64,000 nucleotides of DNA from Streptomyces pactum (GCF_002005225.1 NZ_CP019724.1:6645001-6709000), one strand, 5' to 3'; positions 9,883 to 18,776 are shown, numbered from the stretch's first letter. Numbers and translations: made by a program. The notes: generated by a model from the sequence alone, not told the origin.

Positions 9883-10213
9883 GGCGGAACAGGTCCCGCA
9901 GGCCCGCCTCCAGCTTCACCCGGCCCGAGCCCCAGGCCTTGGCGAAGTTCAGCTCGCCGCCGACCAGGGCCACCAGGTCGTCGCCGGTCATCGCCAGCCT
10001 GATCTCGGCCTTCTCACGCGGCGGCCCCTCAAGGGTCTCGCGTACGTCGATCCGGCCGTCCGCCATGCGTCCGGCGAAGGTGACGTCCAGGTCGGTGATG
10101 TGGCAGCTCACCGAGCGGTCCAGCTCGGTGGCCGACCGCGCGTCCCCTTCGGCGTTCCGCATGTTGTCCGAGAGCTTGTCGAGTGCGGCGCGGCACTCCT
10201 CAGTCGTCGCCAT
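9866..10213 (-). CDS. SCP2 sterol-binding domain protein
   Basis: The protein has 115 residues and starts at ATG 10213. The pattern VSCHITDLDVTFAGRMADGRI, then AEIRLAMTGDDLVALVGGELNFAKAW fits the short bacterial SCP-2/sterol-carrier fold, with the typical hydrophobic groove strand followed by a GxLxFxxAWxxG-like segment (LNFAKAWGSGRVKLEAG). It is a stand-alone single-domain protein that presumably binds a lipid or other hydrophobic ligand in the cytosol. It is convergent with the ABC ATPase and divergent from the small gene at 10256. Confidence 0.82.
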   Translation of the reverse strand: MATTEECRAALDKLSDNMRNAEGDARSATELDRSVSCHITDLDVTFAGRMADGRIDVRETLEGPPREKAEIRLAMTGDDLVALVGGELNFAKAWGSGRVKLEAGLRDLFRLRKLL

Positions 10214-10255
10214 CGGGACCGACCGTACCGCAGCGGTACGCGGTAGCGTCGGGGC

Positions 10256-10540
10256 ATGAGTGACGCAGCACCGGAGCGGGAGCCCCAGGAGGCGGAGGAG
10301 GCACGCCCCGAACACGAGCCCGCCGCTCCCGCCCCCCTGGGCGTCCCCCGCGTTCCCACCGGAAACGCCGAGGTGGACGCCCGGCTGGCGCGGCTGGCCG
10401 ACGCCGACCACCTGGCCACTGACGGACACGTCGAGGTGTACGAGGATGTACACCGGGGGCTGCGTGACGCACTCACCGCGCTCGACGCCCGCCCGGGACC
10501 TCCGGCTCCCGCCCGTCACCCGACCACCACCCCGCGATGA
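10256..10540 (+). CDS. Conserved small hypothetical protein (Rv1693-position)
   Basis: The protein has 94 residues and begins with ATG 10256. It has a Pro/Glu/Ala-rich N-terminus. A helical core follows at residues ~37-80 (GNAEVDARLARLADADHLAT, EVYEDVHRGLRDALTAL), then a Pro-rich tail. No enzymatic motif is visible. It lies 54 bp upstream of tlyA, the place where mycobacteria also have a small conserved gene. This suggests a family member co-transcribed with tlyA, nadK and recN. Its function is unknown. Confidence 0.7.
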   Translation: MSDAAPEREPQEAEEARPEHEPAAPAPLGVPRVPTGNAEVDARLARLADADHLATDGHVEVYEDVHRGLRDALTALDARPGPPAPARHPTTTPR

Positions 10541-10594
10541 GGCCCTCGGGCCACGAGTCCGACGCGCCGTACGAAAACAGGAGCTGAACCGAAC

Positions 10595-11410
10595 GTGGCA
10601 GGAGTCGCACGCCGCCGTCTCGACGCGGAGCTGGTCCGCCGGAAGCTCGCGCGCTCGCGCGAGCACGCGAGCCAGCTCATCGCCGCCGGGCGGGTCACCG
10701 TCGGCAAGACCGTCGCGACCAAGCCCGCCACGCAGGTGGAGACCGCCGCCGCGATCGTGGTGACCTCCGACGACAGCGACCCCGACTACGTCTCGCGCGG
10801 CGGCCACAAGCTCGCCGGCGCGCTGAAGGCGTTCGTGCCGCGGGGGCTGGTCGTCGAGGGACGGCGGGCGCTGGACGCCGGCGCGTCCACCGGAGGCTTC
10901 ACCGACGTACTGCTGCGGGCGGGCGCGGGGCACGTCGTGGCCGTCGACGTCGGTTACGGACAACTCGCCTGGTCTCTGCGGCAGGATGAACGCGTCACCG
11001 TCAAGGACCGTACGAACGTACGCGAGTTGACGCTGGAAGCGATCGATGGGGAGCCCGTGGACCTTGTCGTGGGGGATCTGTCCTTCATCCCGCTCGGACT
11101 GGTACTGCCCGCCCTGGTGCGGTGCACGCGGCCGGACGCCGACCTGGTGATGATGGTGAAGCCGCAGTTCGAGGTGGGGAAGGAGCGGCTGGGCAGCGGG
11201 GGAGTGGTCCGCGGTGAACAGTTGCGGGCCGAGGCCGTGCGGGGAGTCGCCCGCAGGGCCTGGGACCTGGGACTCGGAGTGAAGGGGGTCACCGCCAGTC
11301 CGCTGCCCGGTCCCTCCGGGAACGTCGAGTACTTTCTGTGGTTGCGGGCCGGGGCCGGTGAACTGGACCCGGCCGACGTTGACCGTGCAGTGGCGGAGGG
11401 GCCGCGTTGA
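10595..11410 (+). CDS. tlyA: TlyA family rRNA (cytidine-2'-O)-methyltransferase
   Basis: The protein has 271 residues and begins with GTG 10595. An N-terminal S4 RNA-binding domain covers residues ~4-65 (RRRLDAELVRRKLARSREHASQLI). A FtsJ/RrmJ-like Rossmann methyltransferase follows, with GGHKLAGAL, LDAGASTGGFTDVLL (SAM-binding) and VVGDLSFIPL. TlyA methylates 16S and 23S rRNA riboses in actinobacteria and affects sensitivity to capreomycin-type drugs. Its stop overlaps the nadK TTG start (TTGA at 11407-11410), so the two are translationally coupled. Confidence 0.93.
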   Translation: MAGVARRRLDAELVRRKLARSREHASQLIAAGRVTVGKTVATKPATQVETAAAIVVTSDDSDPDYVSRGGHKLAGALKAFVPRGLVVEGRRALDAGASTGGFTDVLLRAGAGHVVAVDVGYGQLAWSLRQDERVTVKDRTNVRELTLEAIDGEPVDLVVGDLSFIPLGLVLPALVRCTRPDADLVMMVKPQFEVGKERLGSGGVVRGEQLRAEAVRGVARRAWDLGLGVKGVTASPLPGPSGNVEYFLWLRAGAGELDPADVDRAVAEGPR

Positions 11411-12312
11411 CACAGAACCGAGCTCGTACTGTTTTCCTGCTTGCCCACACCGGGCGTCCGGCGGCCATCCGCAGCGCGGAGCTCGTGGTCAAGGGGCTGC
11501 TGAACGCCGGCCTGGGGGTGCGCGTCCTGGAGGCCGAGGCGTGCGATCTGCCGCTGCCGGGCGAGGTGGAGCTGGTCGGGGAGGCCACCCCGCAGTGCCT
11601 CGACGGGTGCGAGCTGCTGATCGTGCTGGGCGGTGACGGGACGCTGCTGCGCGGCGCCGAGTTCGCCCGCGCCTCCGGGGTGCCGATGCTCGGCGTCAAC
11701 CTCGGCCGGGTCGGCTTCCTCGCGGAGGCCGAGCGCGACGACCTCGACAAGGTCGTCGACCGGGTGGTGAGCCGGGCGTACGAGGTCGAGGAGCGGATGA
11801 CCGTCGACGTCGTCGTGCACCGCAACGGCGACATCGTGCACACCGACTGGGCGCTGAACGAGGCCGCCGTGCAGAAGGCCGGCGCCGAGAAACTGCTGGA
11901 AGTCGTGCTGGAGATCGACGGGCGGCCGGTGACCGGGTTCGGCTGCGACGGCATCGTGCTGTCGACGCCGACCGGGTCGACGGCGTACGCGTTCTCCGCC
12001 GGGGGGCCGGTGGTGTGGCCCGAGGTCGAGGCGCTGCTGATGGTGCCGATCAGCGCGCACGCGCTGTTCGCGAAGCCGCTGGTGACCTCACCGGATTCGG
12101 TGCTGGCGGTGGAGGTGCTGCCGCACATTCCGCCGGGGGTCCTGTGGTGTGACGGGCGGCGGACGGTGGACCTGCCGCCGGGGGCCCGGGTGGAGGTGCG
12201 GCGAGGGGCGGTGCCGGTGCGGCTGGCCCGGCTGCACCACGCGTCGTTCACCGACCGGCTGGTGGCGAAGTTCGCGCTGCCGGTGTCCGGGTGGCGCGGG
12301 GCGCCGCACTAG
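11407..12312 (+). CDS. nadK: NAD kinase
   Basis: The protein has 301 residues with a TTG start overlapping the tlyA stop. The catalytic GGDGT motif is at residues 75-79, followed by NLGRVGFLAE. The NE/D substrate motif is in TDWALNEAAV, and STPTGSTAYAFSAGGP binds the nucleotide. The enzyme phosphorylates NAD to NADP in the cytosol. The tlyA-nadK-recN order is conserved across actinobacteria. No ribosome-binding site is evident at the TTG, consistent with coupling to tlyA translation. Confidence 0.95.
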   Translation: MTQNRARTVFLLAHTGRPAAIRSAELVVKGLLNAGLGVRVLEAEACDLPLPGEVELVGEATPQCLDGCELLIVLGGDGTLLRGAEFARASGVPMLGVNLGRVGFLAEAERDDLDKVVDRVVSRAYEVEERMTVDVVVHRNGDIVHTDWALNEAAVQKAGAEKLLEVVLEIDGRPVTGFGCDGIVLSTPTGSTAYAFSAGGPVVWPEVEALLMVPISAHALFAKPLVTSPDSVLAVEVLPHIPPGVLWCDGRRTVDLPPGARVEVRRGAVPVRLARLHHASFTDRLVAKFALPVSGWRGAPH

Positions 12313-12367
12313 CGTGTGGCGGGGGCGCCGCGCCAGCGGACTCGATGGGGTGGTTTCCCGACTCCGG

Positions 12368-12442
12368 CGGGTGCGGGTGCGTCGTGGCTGGTCGCGCCCC
12401 GCGGCGCAGCCGCCGCCCGCACAGCGCCGCGCCCCTGGGCGG
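12368..12442. repeat. Streptomyces-type intergenic repeat element
   Basis: GCGGGTGCGGGTGCGTCGTG, then GGCTGGTCGCGCCCCGCGGC and ...CGCCGCGCCCCTGGGCGGC resembles a dispersed intergenic element that I recall as very common in Streptomyces genomes. It has internal complementary stretches that could fold. It lies in the 188-bp nadK-recN gap. Identification is from memory of that element, not from a search. Confidence 0.5.
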
Positions 12443-12500
12443 CACGCACTCCCCGGGGTGACATGGGTGGCCTGTGTGCGCTCCCGGCCCCGGACCTCGT

Positions 12501-14243
12501 ATGGTCGTGTCCGTGCTTGAGGAGATGCGGATACGGTCGCTCGGAGTCATCGACGACGCCGTGGTCGAGCTGTCGCCCGGGTTCACCGCTGTCACCGGTG
12601 AGACGGGTGCCGGCAAGACCATGGTGGTCACCAGCCTGGGCCTGCTGCTCGGCGGACGCGCGGACGCGGCGCTCGTGCGGATCGGGGCGAAGAACGCCGT
12701 CGTCGAGGGGCGGATCGCCGTGCCCGGGGACGCCGCGGTCGCCGTGCGGGCCGAGGAGGCCGGGGCCGAGCTGGACGACGGGGCGCTGCTGATCAGCCGT
12801 ACCGTTTCCGCCGAGGGGCGGTCGCGCGCGCATCTGGGCGGGCGGTCCGTACCCGTGGGGATGCTCGCCGAGCTGGCCGACGAACTGGTGGCCGTGCACG
12901 GGCAGACCGACCAGCAGGGGCTGCTCAAACTGTCCCGGCAGCGGCAGGCCCTGGACCGGTACGCCGGTGACGCGGTAGCCGGACCCCTCGTCAAGTACGC
13001 CGAGGCCTACCGGCGGCTGCGTGCCGTCGCCACGGAGCTGGACGAGATCACCACGCGCGCGCGTGAGCGTGCCCAGGAAGCCGACCTGCTGCGCTACGGC
13101 CTCGACGAGGTGTCGGCCGTCGAGCCGCGCGCCGGTGAGGACGTGGAGCTTGCGGAGGAGGCGGAGCGGCTGGGTCACGCCGAGGCGCTCGCGTCGGCGG
13201 CCACGGCCGCCCACGCCGCCCTGGCGGGCAATCCCGAGGACCCCGAGGGGGTCGACGCGGCGACGCTCGTCGCGGGCGCGCAGCGGGCCCTGGACGCCGT
13301 GCGGTCGCACGACCCGGCGCTGGCCGCGCTCGCCGAGCGGATCGGCGAGGTCGGGATCCTGCTGCGGGATGTTGCCGGTGAGCTCGCGGGGTACGCCGAC
13401 GACCTGGACGCCGATCCGCTGCGGCTGGCGGCGGTCGAGGAGCGCCGGGCCGCGCTCACCGCGCTGACGCGGAAGTACGGCGAGGACGTCACCGCGGTGC
13501 TGACCTGGGCGGAGCGGAGCGTCGCGCGGTTGACCGAGCTGGACGGCGACGACGAGCGGATCGGCGAGCTGACCGCCGAGCGGGACGCCCTCAGGGCGGA
13601 ACTGGGCGGACTGGCGCAGGCACTGACGGACGCGCGCACGGACGCCGCCGAGCGGTTCGCGGCCGCGGTGACCGCCGAGCTGGCCTCGCTCGCCATGCCC
13701 CACGCGCGCGTGTCGTTCGAGATCCGGCAGACCGAGGACCCGGAGGGCGTCGAGGTCGGCGGGCGAGCGGTCGCCTACGGGCCGTCCGGCGCCGACGAGG
13801 TCGAACTGCTGCTCGCCCCGCATCCGGGCGCGCCGCCACGGCCGATCGCCAAGGGCGCGTCCGGCGGTGAGCTGTCGCGCGTGATGCTGGCCGTGGAGGT
13901 CGTCTTCGCGGGCACCGATCCGGTGCCGACGTACCTCTTCGACGAGGTCGACGCCGGTGTCGGCGGCAAGGCGGCGGTGGAGATCGGGCGGCGCCTCGCG
14001 CGGCTCGCGAGGAGCGCGCAGGTCGTGGTCGTCACGCATCTGCCGCAGGTGGCCGCGTTCGCCGACCGGCAGTTGCTGGTGGAGAAGACGAACGACGGGT
14101 CGGTGACCCGCTCCGGTGTGAAGGTGTTGGAGGGCGAGGAGCGGATCCGCGAGCTGTCCCGGATGCTGGCCGGCCAGGAGGACTCGGAGACGGCCCGCGC
14201 TCACGCGGAGGAACTGCTCGCCACGGCGCGGGCGGACGCGTAG
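12501..14243 (+). CDS. recN: DNA repair protein RecN
   Basis: The protein has 580 residues from ATG 12501. Nearby alternatives are GTG 12513 and ATG 12525; the family sequence (MRIRSLGVIDDAVVEL) starts at the last of these. Walker A is GETGAGKT at residues 33-40, with long coiled-coil arms through the middle. The C-terminal signature is SGGELSRVMLA and Walker B is YLFDEVDAGVGG, then VVVTHLPQVAAF. RecN is an SMC-like ATPase that gathers broken DNA ends during recombinational repair. It follows nadK after a 188-bp gap holding a repeat. No clear LexA box is seen upstream. Confidence 0.95.
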   Translation: MVVSVLEEMRIRSLGVIDDAVVELSPGFTAVTGETGAGKTMVVTSLGLLLGGRADAALVRIGAKNAVVEGRIAVPGDAAVAVRAEEAGAELDDGALLISRTVSAEGRSRAHLGGRSVPVGMLAELADELVAVHGQTDQQGLLKLSRQRQALDRYAGDAVAGPLVKYAEAYRRLRAVATELDEITTRARERAQEADLLRYGLDEVSAVEPRAGEDVELAEEAERLGHAEALASAATAAHAALAGNPEDPEGVDAATLVAGAQRALDAVRSHDPALAALAERIGEVGILLRDVAGELAGYADDLDADPLRLAAVEERRAALTALTRKYGEDVTAVLTWAERSVARLTELDGDDERIGELTAERDALRAELGGLAQALTDARTDAAERFAAAVTAELASLAMPHARVSFEIRQTEDPEGVEVGGRAVAYGPSGADEVELLLAPHPGAPPRPIAKGASGGELSRVMLAVEVVFAGTDPVPTYLFDEVDAGVGGKAAVEIGRRLARLARSAQVVVVTHLPQVAAFADRQLLVEKTNDGSVTRSGVKVLEGEERIRELSRMLAGQEDSETARAHAEELLATARADA

Positions 14244-14511
14244 CGCTGGCCGGCGGGCCGCGTCGCGGGACAGCGGCCGCGCCCCGCCGGCGGCGCGGGT
14301 GAGCGCAGCCCGGTGCGTGCGCCGGCGCGGCGGAGGCGGCGATGACGTCAGCCGCCGGCGGGCGGTGTGGTGCGGGCGACGGCGAAGGGGTGTACCGGTT
14401 GGGTCTGGTGGGCGTCGGGTTGCCGTTTCCGGGGTCCCTTCCGTGGGGCGCCGTGGCTTCCGGCGGCCGTGCGCGGTCACCGGCGTCGGACCGGACCGTT
14501 CGGGGGTGACC

Positions 14512-14787
14512 GGTCGGTCCCGGGGTGTCCAGTGCGCTGGTCGGGTGTGCGGTCGGTCCCGGGGTGTCCAGTGCGCTGGTCGGGTGTGCGGTCGGCCCCG
14601 GGGTGTCCAGTCCGCCGGTCCGGGTGTCCAGTGCGCCGGTCGGGTGTGCGGTCGGTCCCGGGGTGCCCGCTGGTCGGGTGTGCGGTCGGTCCCGGGGTGC
14701 CGCTGGTCTGGTGTGCGGTCGGCTCGGGGGCCAGTCCGCCGGTCCGGTGTGCGGTCGGTCCGGGTGTCCCGTCCGCCGGTCCGGTGC
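14512..14787 (+). repeat. 39-bp minisatellite between recN and the MraY-like gene
   Basis: The gap 14244-14837 (594 bp) has no supported gene. From 14512 the unit GGTCGGTCCCGGGGTGTCCA followed by GTGCGCTGGTCGGGTGTGC (39 bp) repeats. Two exact-length copies (14512-14550, 14551-14589) are followed by about five diverged or length-varied copies to roughly 14787. Open frames crossing it have only low-complexity Gly/Arg/Ser/Val sequence. Confidence 0.85.
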
Positions 14788-14837
14788 CTCGAGGCGTTCG
14801 GCGGAAGGGGTCCGCCGGGGTCCCGTAGGGTGGCCCG

Positions 14838-15599
14838 ATGATCGAGCGCGCCCGCCGGACCGGCTCCTCCTTCGCCCTCGCCGCCGCCCTCGCGCGGACC
14901 GGCCTGACCGCGCTGCGCGCCGCGGCGCCGGGCGGCCGGGAACGCTGGGAGCGGAAGAACCACACCGGACGGACCGTGGACCTGTACGCCGGGCCCGCGT
15001 CCGCGGTGGCGGCGGCGCTGGCGACGGCGCGGGTGCGGCCCGCCGCCGGGGCCGCCGTGCTCGCCGCGGGGGCCTGTGGAGCCTACGACGACGCGATGGG
15101 CGCCGGGGATCCCCGGCGTGGCTTCCGGGCCCATCTGTCGGCGCTGCGGGACGGCGAGGTCACCAGCGGAGCGGTGAAGCTGGTCGGGATCTCCGCGGCG
15201 GGGCTCGCCGCGGGGGCGGTGCTGAAGGAACGGCCGCTGGACAAGGTGCTCGCGGGCGTCGTCGTCGCCGGAACCGCGCACTTCGTCAACCTCGTCGACG
15301 TACGCCCCGGACGGGCCGGCGCGGCGGTCCTCGCCCTCGGGGCACCGGGCCTGCTGCGCGGGGGACCCGGAGCGGAGACGGCCGCCGCCGCCATGGGGGC
15401 CGCCGTGGCCGTACTGCCCGACGACCTCGCCGAGCGCACGATGCTCGGCGACACCGGAGCGCACGCGCTGGGCGCGGCCCTGGGGGTCGCGGTGGTGGCC
15501 GGGAACGGCCGGGCGGCGCTCGCCGCGCACGCGGTCGCACTCGTGGCCGCCGCGGCGTACGGGGAGAAGGTGAGCGAGGCGGCACGTTCACTCGTGTGA
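14838..15599 (+). CDS. MraY/WecA-like polyprenyl-phosphate sugar-phosphate transferase homologue
   Basis: The 253-residue protein from ATG 14838 is very hydrophobic and Ala-rich, with about seven to eight likely membrane segments. Three spaced motifs match the phospho-glycosyltransferases that attach sugar-phosphate to undecaprenyl phosphate: YDDAMGA with DD84/85, HFVNLVDVRPGRAG (N151, D154), and MLGDTGAHALGAALG (D205). NHTGRTVDLYAGP at residues 41-53 resembles the N-terminal substrate loop. The length is shorter than the usual 320-400 residues, suggesting fewer membrane helices. The next gene encodes a GT4 glycosyltransferase, so the pair may build a lipid-linked saccharide. That pathway is inference; the substrate is unknown. 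Confidence 0.75.
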   Translation: MIERARRTGSSFALAAALARTGLTALRAAAPGGRERWERKNHTGRTVDLYAGPASAVAAALATARVRPAAGAAVLAAGACGAYDDAMGAGDPRRGFRAHLSALRDGEVTSGAVKLVGISAAGLAAGAVLKERPLDKVLAGVVVAGTAHFVNLVDVRPGRAGAAVLALGAPGLLRGGPGAETAAAAMGAAVAVLPDDLAERTMLGDTGAHALGAALGVAVVAGNGRAALAAHAVALVAAAAYGEKVSEAARSLV

Positions 15600-15787
15600 G
15601 TGAACCGACCCCGTCCCGTTGCCCCGACGGTCGCCCGCGCGGGACGGTCGTCGTTCCCGGAACACCCGTACGGCCTGGCATCCTTGACGGAGTATCGCGC
15701 CGGAAGCCGCGCGGCACGTCCCCTCCGCACCATCCTTCTGTACGTTCTTCGTGACCGTCCCCCGCCGATCCAGGAGTTCCCGGCCAC

Positions 15788-16933
15788 GTGACCCCCGTGA
15801 GCAGCCACTCGCCGCACGGCCAGTCGCCGCTGCGCACCGTGCAGGTGCTGGGCGGCGGCAACGCCGGCAGTAGCACACACGTGCGCTCCCTGGCCGCGGG
15901 GCTCGTCGCACGGGGCGTGAAAGTGACGGTGTGCGCCCCCGCCGATGCGGAACGCACCTACGACTTCACCGGCGCCGGAGCCGAACACGTGCACGTGCCG
16001 CGCAGCAGTGATCCCGTGTCCGTGGCCGCGCTCCGCGCGGTGTGCGCGGACGCCGACCTGGTGCACGCGCACGGGCTGCACGCCTCCTTCCGCGCCGCGC
16101 TGGCCGTCGGTGGACGGCGGGTCCGCACCCCGCTCGTCGTCACCTGGCACGACCGGGTCCATGCCGAGGGAGCGCGCGCCCAACTGCTGCGCGTGCTGGA
16201 ACGACGGGTGATGAAGGCCGCCACCGTGGTGCTCGGCGCCACCTCGGAGCTGGTCGACCGGGCGCGGCGGACGGGCGCGCGGGACGCCCGCCTCGGACCC
16301 GTCGCGCTCCCCGCCCGGCCGTGCCCGCCGGCCGAGCCCGACGATCCCGACCGGCGGCGCCCGAAGATCCGGGCCGGCCTCGGCGCCATCGGCCGCCCGT
16401 TGCTGGTCGCGGTCGGCTCCCTGGAGTGGCACCGGGGTTACGACGTCCTGCTCGACGCCGCCCGTGTCTGGCGCCGGCTCGACCCGGTACCGCTGGTCGT
16501 CGTCGCGGGGGAGGGCCCCCTGCGCGCTGAGTTGCAGCGGCGGATCGAGGACGAGGGGCTGCCGGTGGTGCTCATCGGCAGTCGCGACGACGTCACCGAT
16601 CTTCTGGCGGCGGCCGACCTGGCCCTGCTCCCGAGCCGCCGGGAGGCTCGCTCCGTCCTCGCCCAGGAGGCCCTCCACGCGCGCGTGCCGCTCGTCGCGA
16701 GCGACGTGGGCGGCATCCCCGAGCTCGTCGGCGACGCCGCCGAGCTCTTCCCGGACGGTGACGCGGAGGCCCTCGCGGACGCCGTCGTCCGGCTGCTCGC
16801 CGAACCCGGACGGTGCGAGGAGCTGAAGGACAGGGGCGTACGGCAGGCGGCCACCTGGCCCACCGAGGACGAGACCGTGGCCCAGGTCCTCAGTGTCTAC
16901 GACGAGTTGACGCAGCCGACGCCGCTGCTCTAG
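15788..16933 (+). CDS. GT4-family glycosyltransferase (GT-B fold)
   Basis: The protein has 381 residues and begins with GTG 15788. An N-terminal Rossmann half has the glycine-rich VLGGGNAGSSTHVRSLAAGL. The C-terminal donor-binding half has VAVGSLEWHRGYDVLLDA, VAGEGPLRAELQ and the EX7E-like segment in LLPSRREARSVLAQEALHARVPLVASDVGGIPELV. It is a retaining GT4 enzyme that uses a nucleotide sugar; the acceptor is unknown. It follows the MraY-like gene by 188 bp in the same direction and could extend the lipid-linked product of that enzyme. The 3' end faces the PucR-type regulator convergently. Confidence 0.88.
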   Translation: MTPVSSHSPHGQSPLRTVQVLGGGNAGSSTHVRSLAAGLVARGVKVTVCAPADAERTYDFTGAGAEHVHVPRSSDPVSVAALRAVCADADLVHAHGLHASFRAALAVGGRRVRTPLVVTWHDRVHAEGARAQLLRVLERRVMKAATVVLGATSELVDRARRTGARDARLGPVALPARPCPPAEPDDPDRRRPKIRAGLGAIGRPLLVAVGSLEWHRGYDVLLDAARVWRRLDPVPLVVVAGEGPLRAELQRRIEDEGLPVVLIGSRDDVTDLLAAADLALLPSRREARSVLAQEALHARVPLVASDVGGIPELVGDAAELFPDGDAEALADAVVRLLAEPGRCEELKDRGVRQAATWPTEDETVAQVLSVYDELTQPTPLL

Positions 16934-16956
16934 GTGTACTGCCCAGGCGTGCCGCC

Positions 16957-18591
16957 TCAGGGCACGTGCCGGCGGGCGCGCAGGGCCAGGCTCAACGCCA
17001 GGACGGTCTGCGGGTCGTCGAGGTCGGTGCCCAGCAACTCCCCGATCCGCGCCAGGCGGTTGTAGAGCGTCTGCCGGTTGAGGTGGAGCTCCCGCGCCGT
17101 CTCCGCCTTGCGGCCCGCGTGCGCCAAGTACGTCTGGAGGGTGGGCAGCAGAGGCGGCTTGGAGCGGTTGTCGTGGTCGCGCAGGGGACCGATCGCCCGG
17201 TCCACGAAGGCCGCGAGGTCCGGATGCTCGCGCAGCCGCCACAGCAGCAGGTCGATGTCGAGGCGCCGGGCGTCGTACCAGGGCCGGCCGGTGAGACCCT
17301 GGGCCGCGGTCGCCGTCTGAGCCGCGTGCCTGAGGCCCGCCGACGCCGCCGCCCAGCCGCCGGCCACTCCGGCGACCACGACGGGCGGCTGCGCCCCCGG
17401 CGGCTGCATCCCGGCCCGCTCCACGCCCGCCCGCAGCGCCGCCGCGACCCGGTCGGTGACCGCAGCTCGCTCCGACTCCGAGCGCAGGCCCAGCAGCAGC
17501 GGAACCCGGCCCTCCACCGGCCGTACGCCCAGCAGGACCGGCACCCCGACCGAGGCCAGCTCCTCGGCGACCGCGCGCGCCAGCACCGCCCAGCCGCCGC
17601 CGGCCGGGGACAGGCTCTCGCCGAGCCGCATCACCACGGGGAGCAGCGGTCCGGTGCCCGGTTTGAAGCCCAGGACGCGGGCCTGTGCCGGGGCGTCCTC
17701 CGCGGTGATCCGGCCCTCGGCGAGGTCGGTGAGGAAGTCACCGCGCCCGCGCGCCGCGAGTTCCTCCTCCTGCCGCGCCTGCATCAGCACCACGGCGAGG
17801 ATGCCCGCCGCCCGCTCCGCCGCCATCCGGTGCACCGGCGCCAGCGGGGACCGTACGGGCAGCAGGACGAGCCGTGCGCGCACCGACCCGGTGCCGGGGC
17901 CGCCGCCGGGCACGTCCACCAGGACCGAGCCCGCCGGGGGAGGGGCGTCCTTGTGCGGGCCGCGCAGTCCCTCCCAGACCTGGAGCGGGTCGGCGCCCTC
18001 GGGGCCGGATCCGGCGGCGTACAGCAGGCGGCCGTCGGTGGTCTCCAGGAAGACCGGGTTGTCACCGAAGTCGGCCAGGATGCCGAGCACCTGGGGTACT
18101 CCGCCGCCGCCGAGGAGAGCCTCCGTGCAGCGGCGGTGCACCTCCTCGGCCCGCTGGAGCAGCGCGTAGTGGCCGTTGACGATCTCGGTGTGGACCTCCT
18201 CGGTGACCGTCACGAACGGCACCTCTCGGTGGAGCTGGACGAGCGGGAGGCCGGCCGCGCGGGCGGTGTCCACCAGGGCGGCCGGCAGGCGGGCGAAGCG
18301 CGGGCCGAGTTCGACGACCAGGGCCGCGATACCGCGTTCGGCGAGGGTGCGGACGAAGGCGCGCTGCTCGGCGGGGCGGGTGCCGAGGCCGTAACCCGTG
18401 GTCAGGAGGAGTTCGCCGCCCTTGAGGAGGGAGGCGATGTTGGGTACCTCGCCGGCGTGGACCCAGCGCACGGTGCGGTGCAGGCGGTCGGCGCCGGCGA
18501 GGATCTCCGGGAGGCCGCTGCGGAGGCCGGGGAGTTCCAGGGCGCGCTGCACGGTGATCCCCGAGGGTGGGGGTGCGCTGGGGGTGTTCAT
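16957..18591 (-). CDS. PucR-family transcriptional regulator
   Basis: The protein has 544 residues. The ATG at 18591 is chosen because family sequence starts at TVQRALELPGLRSGLPEILAG; the frame upstream is only repeat. Residues ~15-130 form the PucR N-terminal (purine catabolism regulator-like) domain. The middle is a CdaR/GGDEF-like domain. The C-terminus is the PucR helix-turn-helix (AETARELHLNRQTLYNRLARIGELLG near residues 495-520). These are usually ligand-responsive activators of nitrogen or amino-acid catabolic genes. No such pathway gene adjoins it, so its target cannot be inferred. Confidence 0.9.
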   Translation of the reverse strand: MNTPSAPPPSGITVQRALELPGLRSGLPEILAGADRLHRTVRWVHAGEVPNIASLLKGGELLLTTGYGLGTRPAEQRAFVRTLAERGIAALVVELGPRFARLPAALVDTARAAGLPLVQLHREVPFVTVTEEVHTEIVNGHYALLQRAEEVHRRCTEALLGGGGVPQVLGILADFGDNPVFLETTDGRLLYAAGSGPEGADPLQVWEGLRGPHKDAPPPAGSVLVDVPGGGPGTGSVRARLVLLPVRSPLAPVHRMAAERAAGILAVVLMQARQEEELAARGRGDFLTDLAEGRITAEDAPAQARVLGFKPGTGPLLPVVMRLGESLSPAGGGWAVLARAVAEELASVGVPVLLGVRPVEGRVPLLLGLRSESERAAVTDRVAAALRAGVERAGMQPPGAQPPVVVAGVAGGWAAASAGLRHAAQTATAAQGLTGRPWYDARRLDIDLLLWRLREHPDLAAFVDRAIGPLRDHDNRSKPPLLPTLQTYLAHAGRKAETARELHLNRQTLYNRLARIGELLGTDLDDPQTVLALSLALRARRHVP

Positions 18592-18655
18592 GAGCGGACG
18601 GTACCCGGGGGCGCGGGGCGGGCACATCTCCGGGATCTGCCGGTACCGGTGCCGC

Positions 18656-18691
18656 GAGTGCGAGTGCGAGTGCGAGTGCGAGTGCGAGTGC
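18656..18691. repeat. GAGTGC hexanucleotide microsatellite
   Basis: Six perfect tandem copies of GAGTGC lie about 65 bp upstream of the PucR-type start, between that gene and the GH15 terminator. No gene covers it. Confidence 0.9.
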
Positions 18692-18740
18692 GGGCGCGAC
18701 TGCCGGTGTCGGGCGGGCCGGGCGCGCGGGGGGCACGACT

Positions 18741-18765
18741 GCCCGCAGCCGGGGCGGCTGCGGGC
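18741..18765 (-). terminator. Terminator hairpin downstream of the GH15 gene
   Basis: A perfect 10-bp stem (18741-18750 with 18756-18765) has loop GGGGC. It is placed 12 nt beyond the GH15 stop in its direction of transcription. No T-run is visible, as usual in Streptomyces. Confidence 0.65.
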
Positions 18766-18776
18766 GGCCGGGCCGG

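Noticed and set aside
14299..14841. Open frames of 150-180 residues across the minisatellite after recN
   Set aside because: They consist of translated 39-bp repeats in competing frames, with no start signal.
12309..15530. A 1073-residue minus-strand frame opposite recN and the MraY-like gene
   Set aside because: It lies opposite clear genes, contains no recognisable domain and follows the third-position GC pattern of the plus-strand genes.
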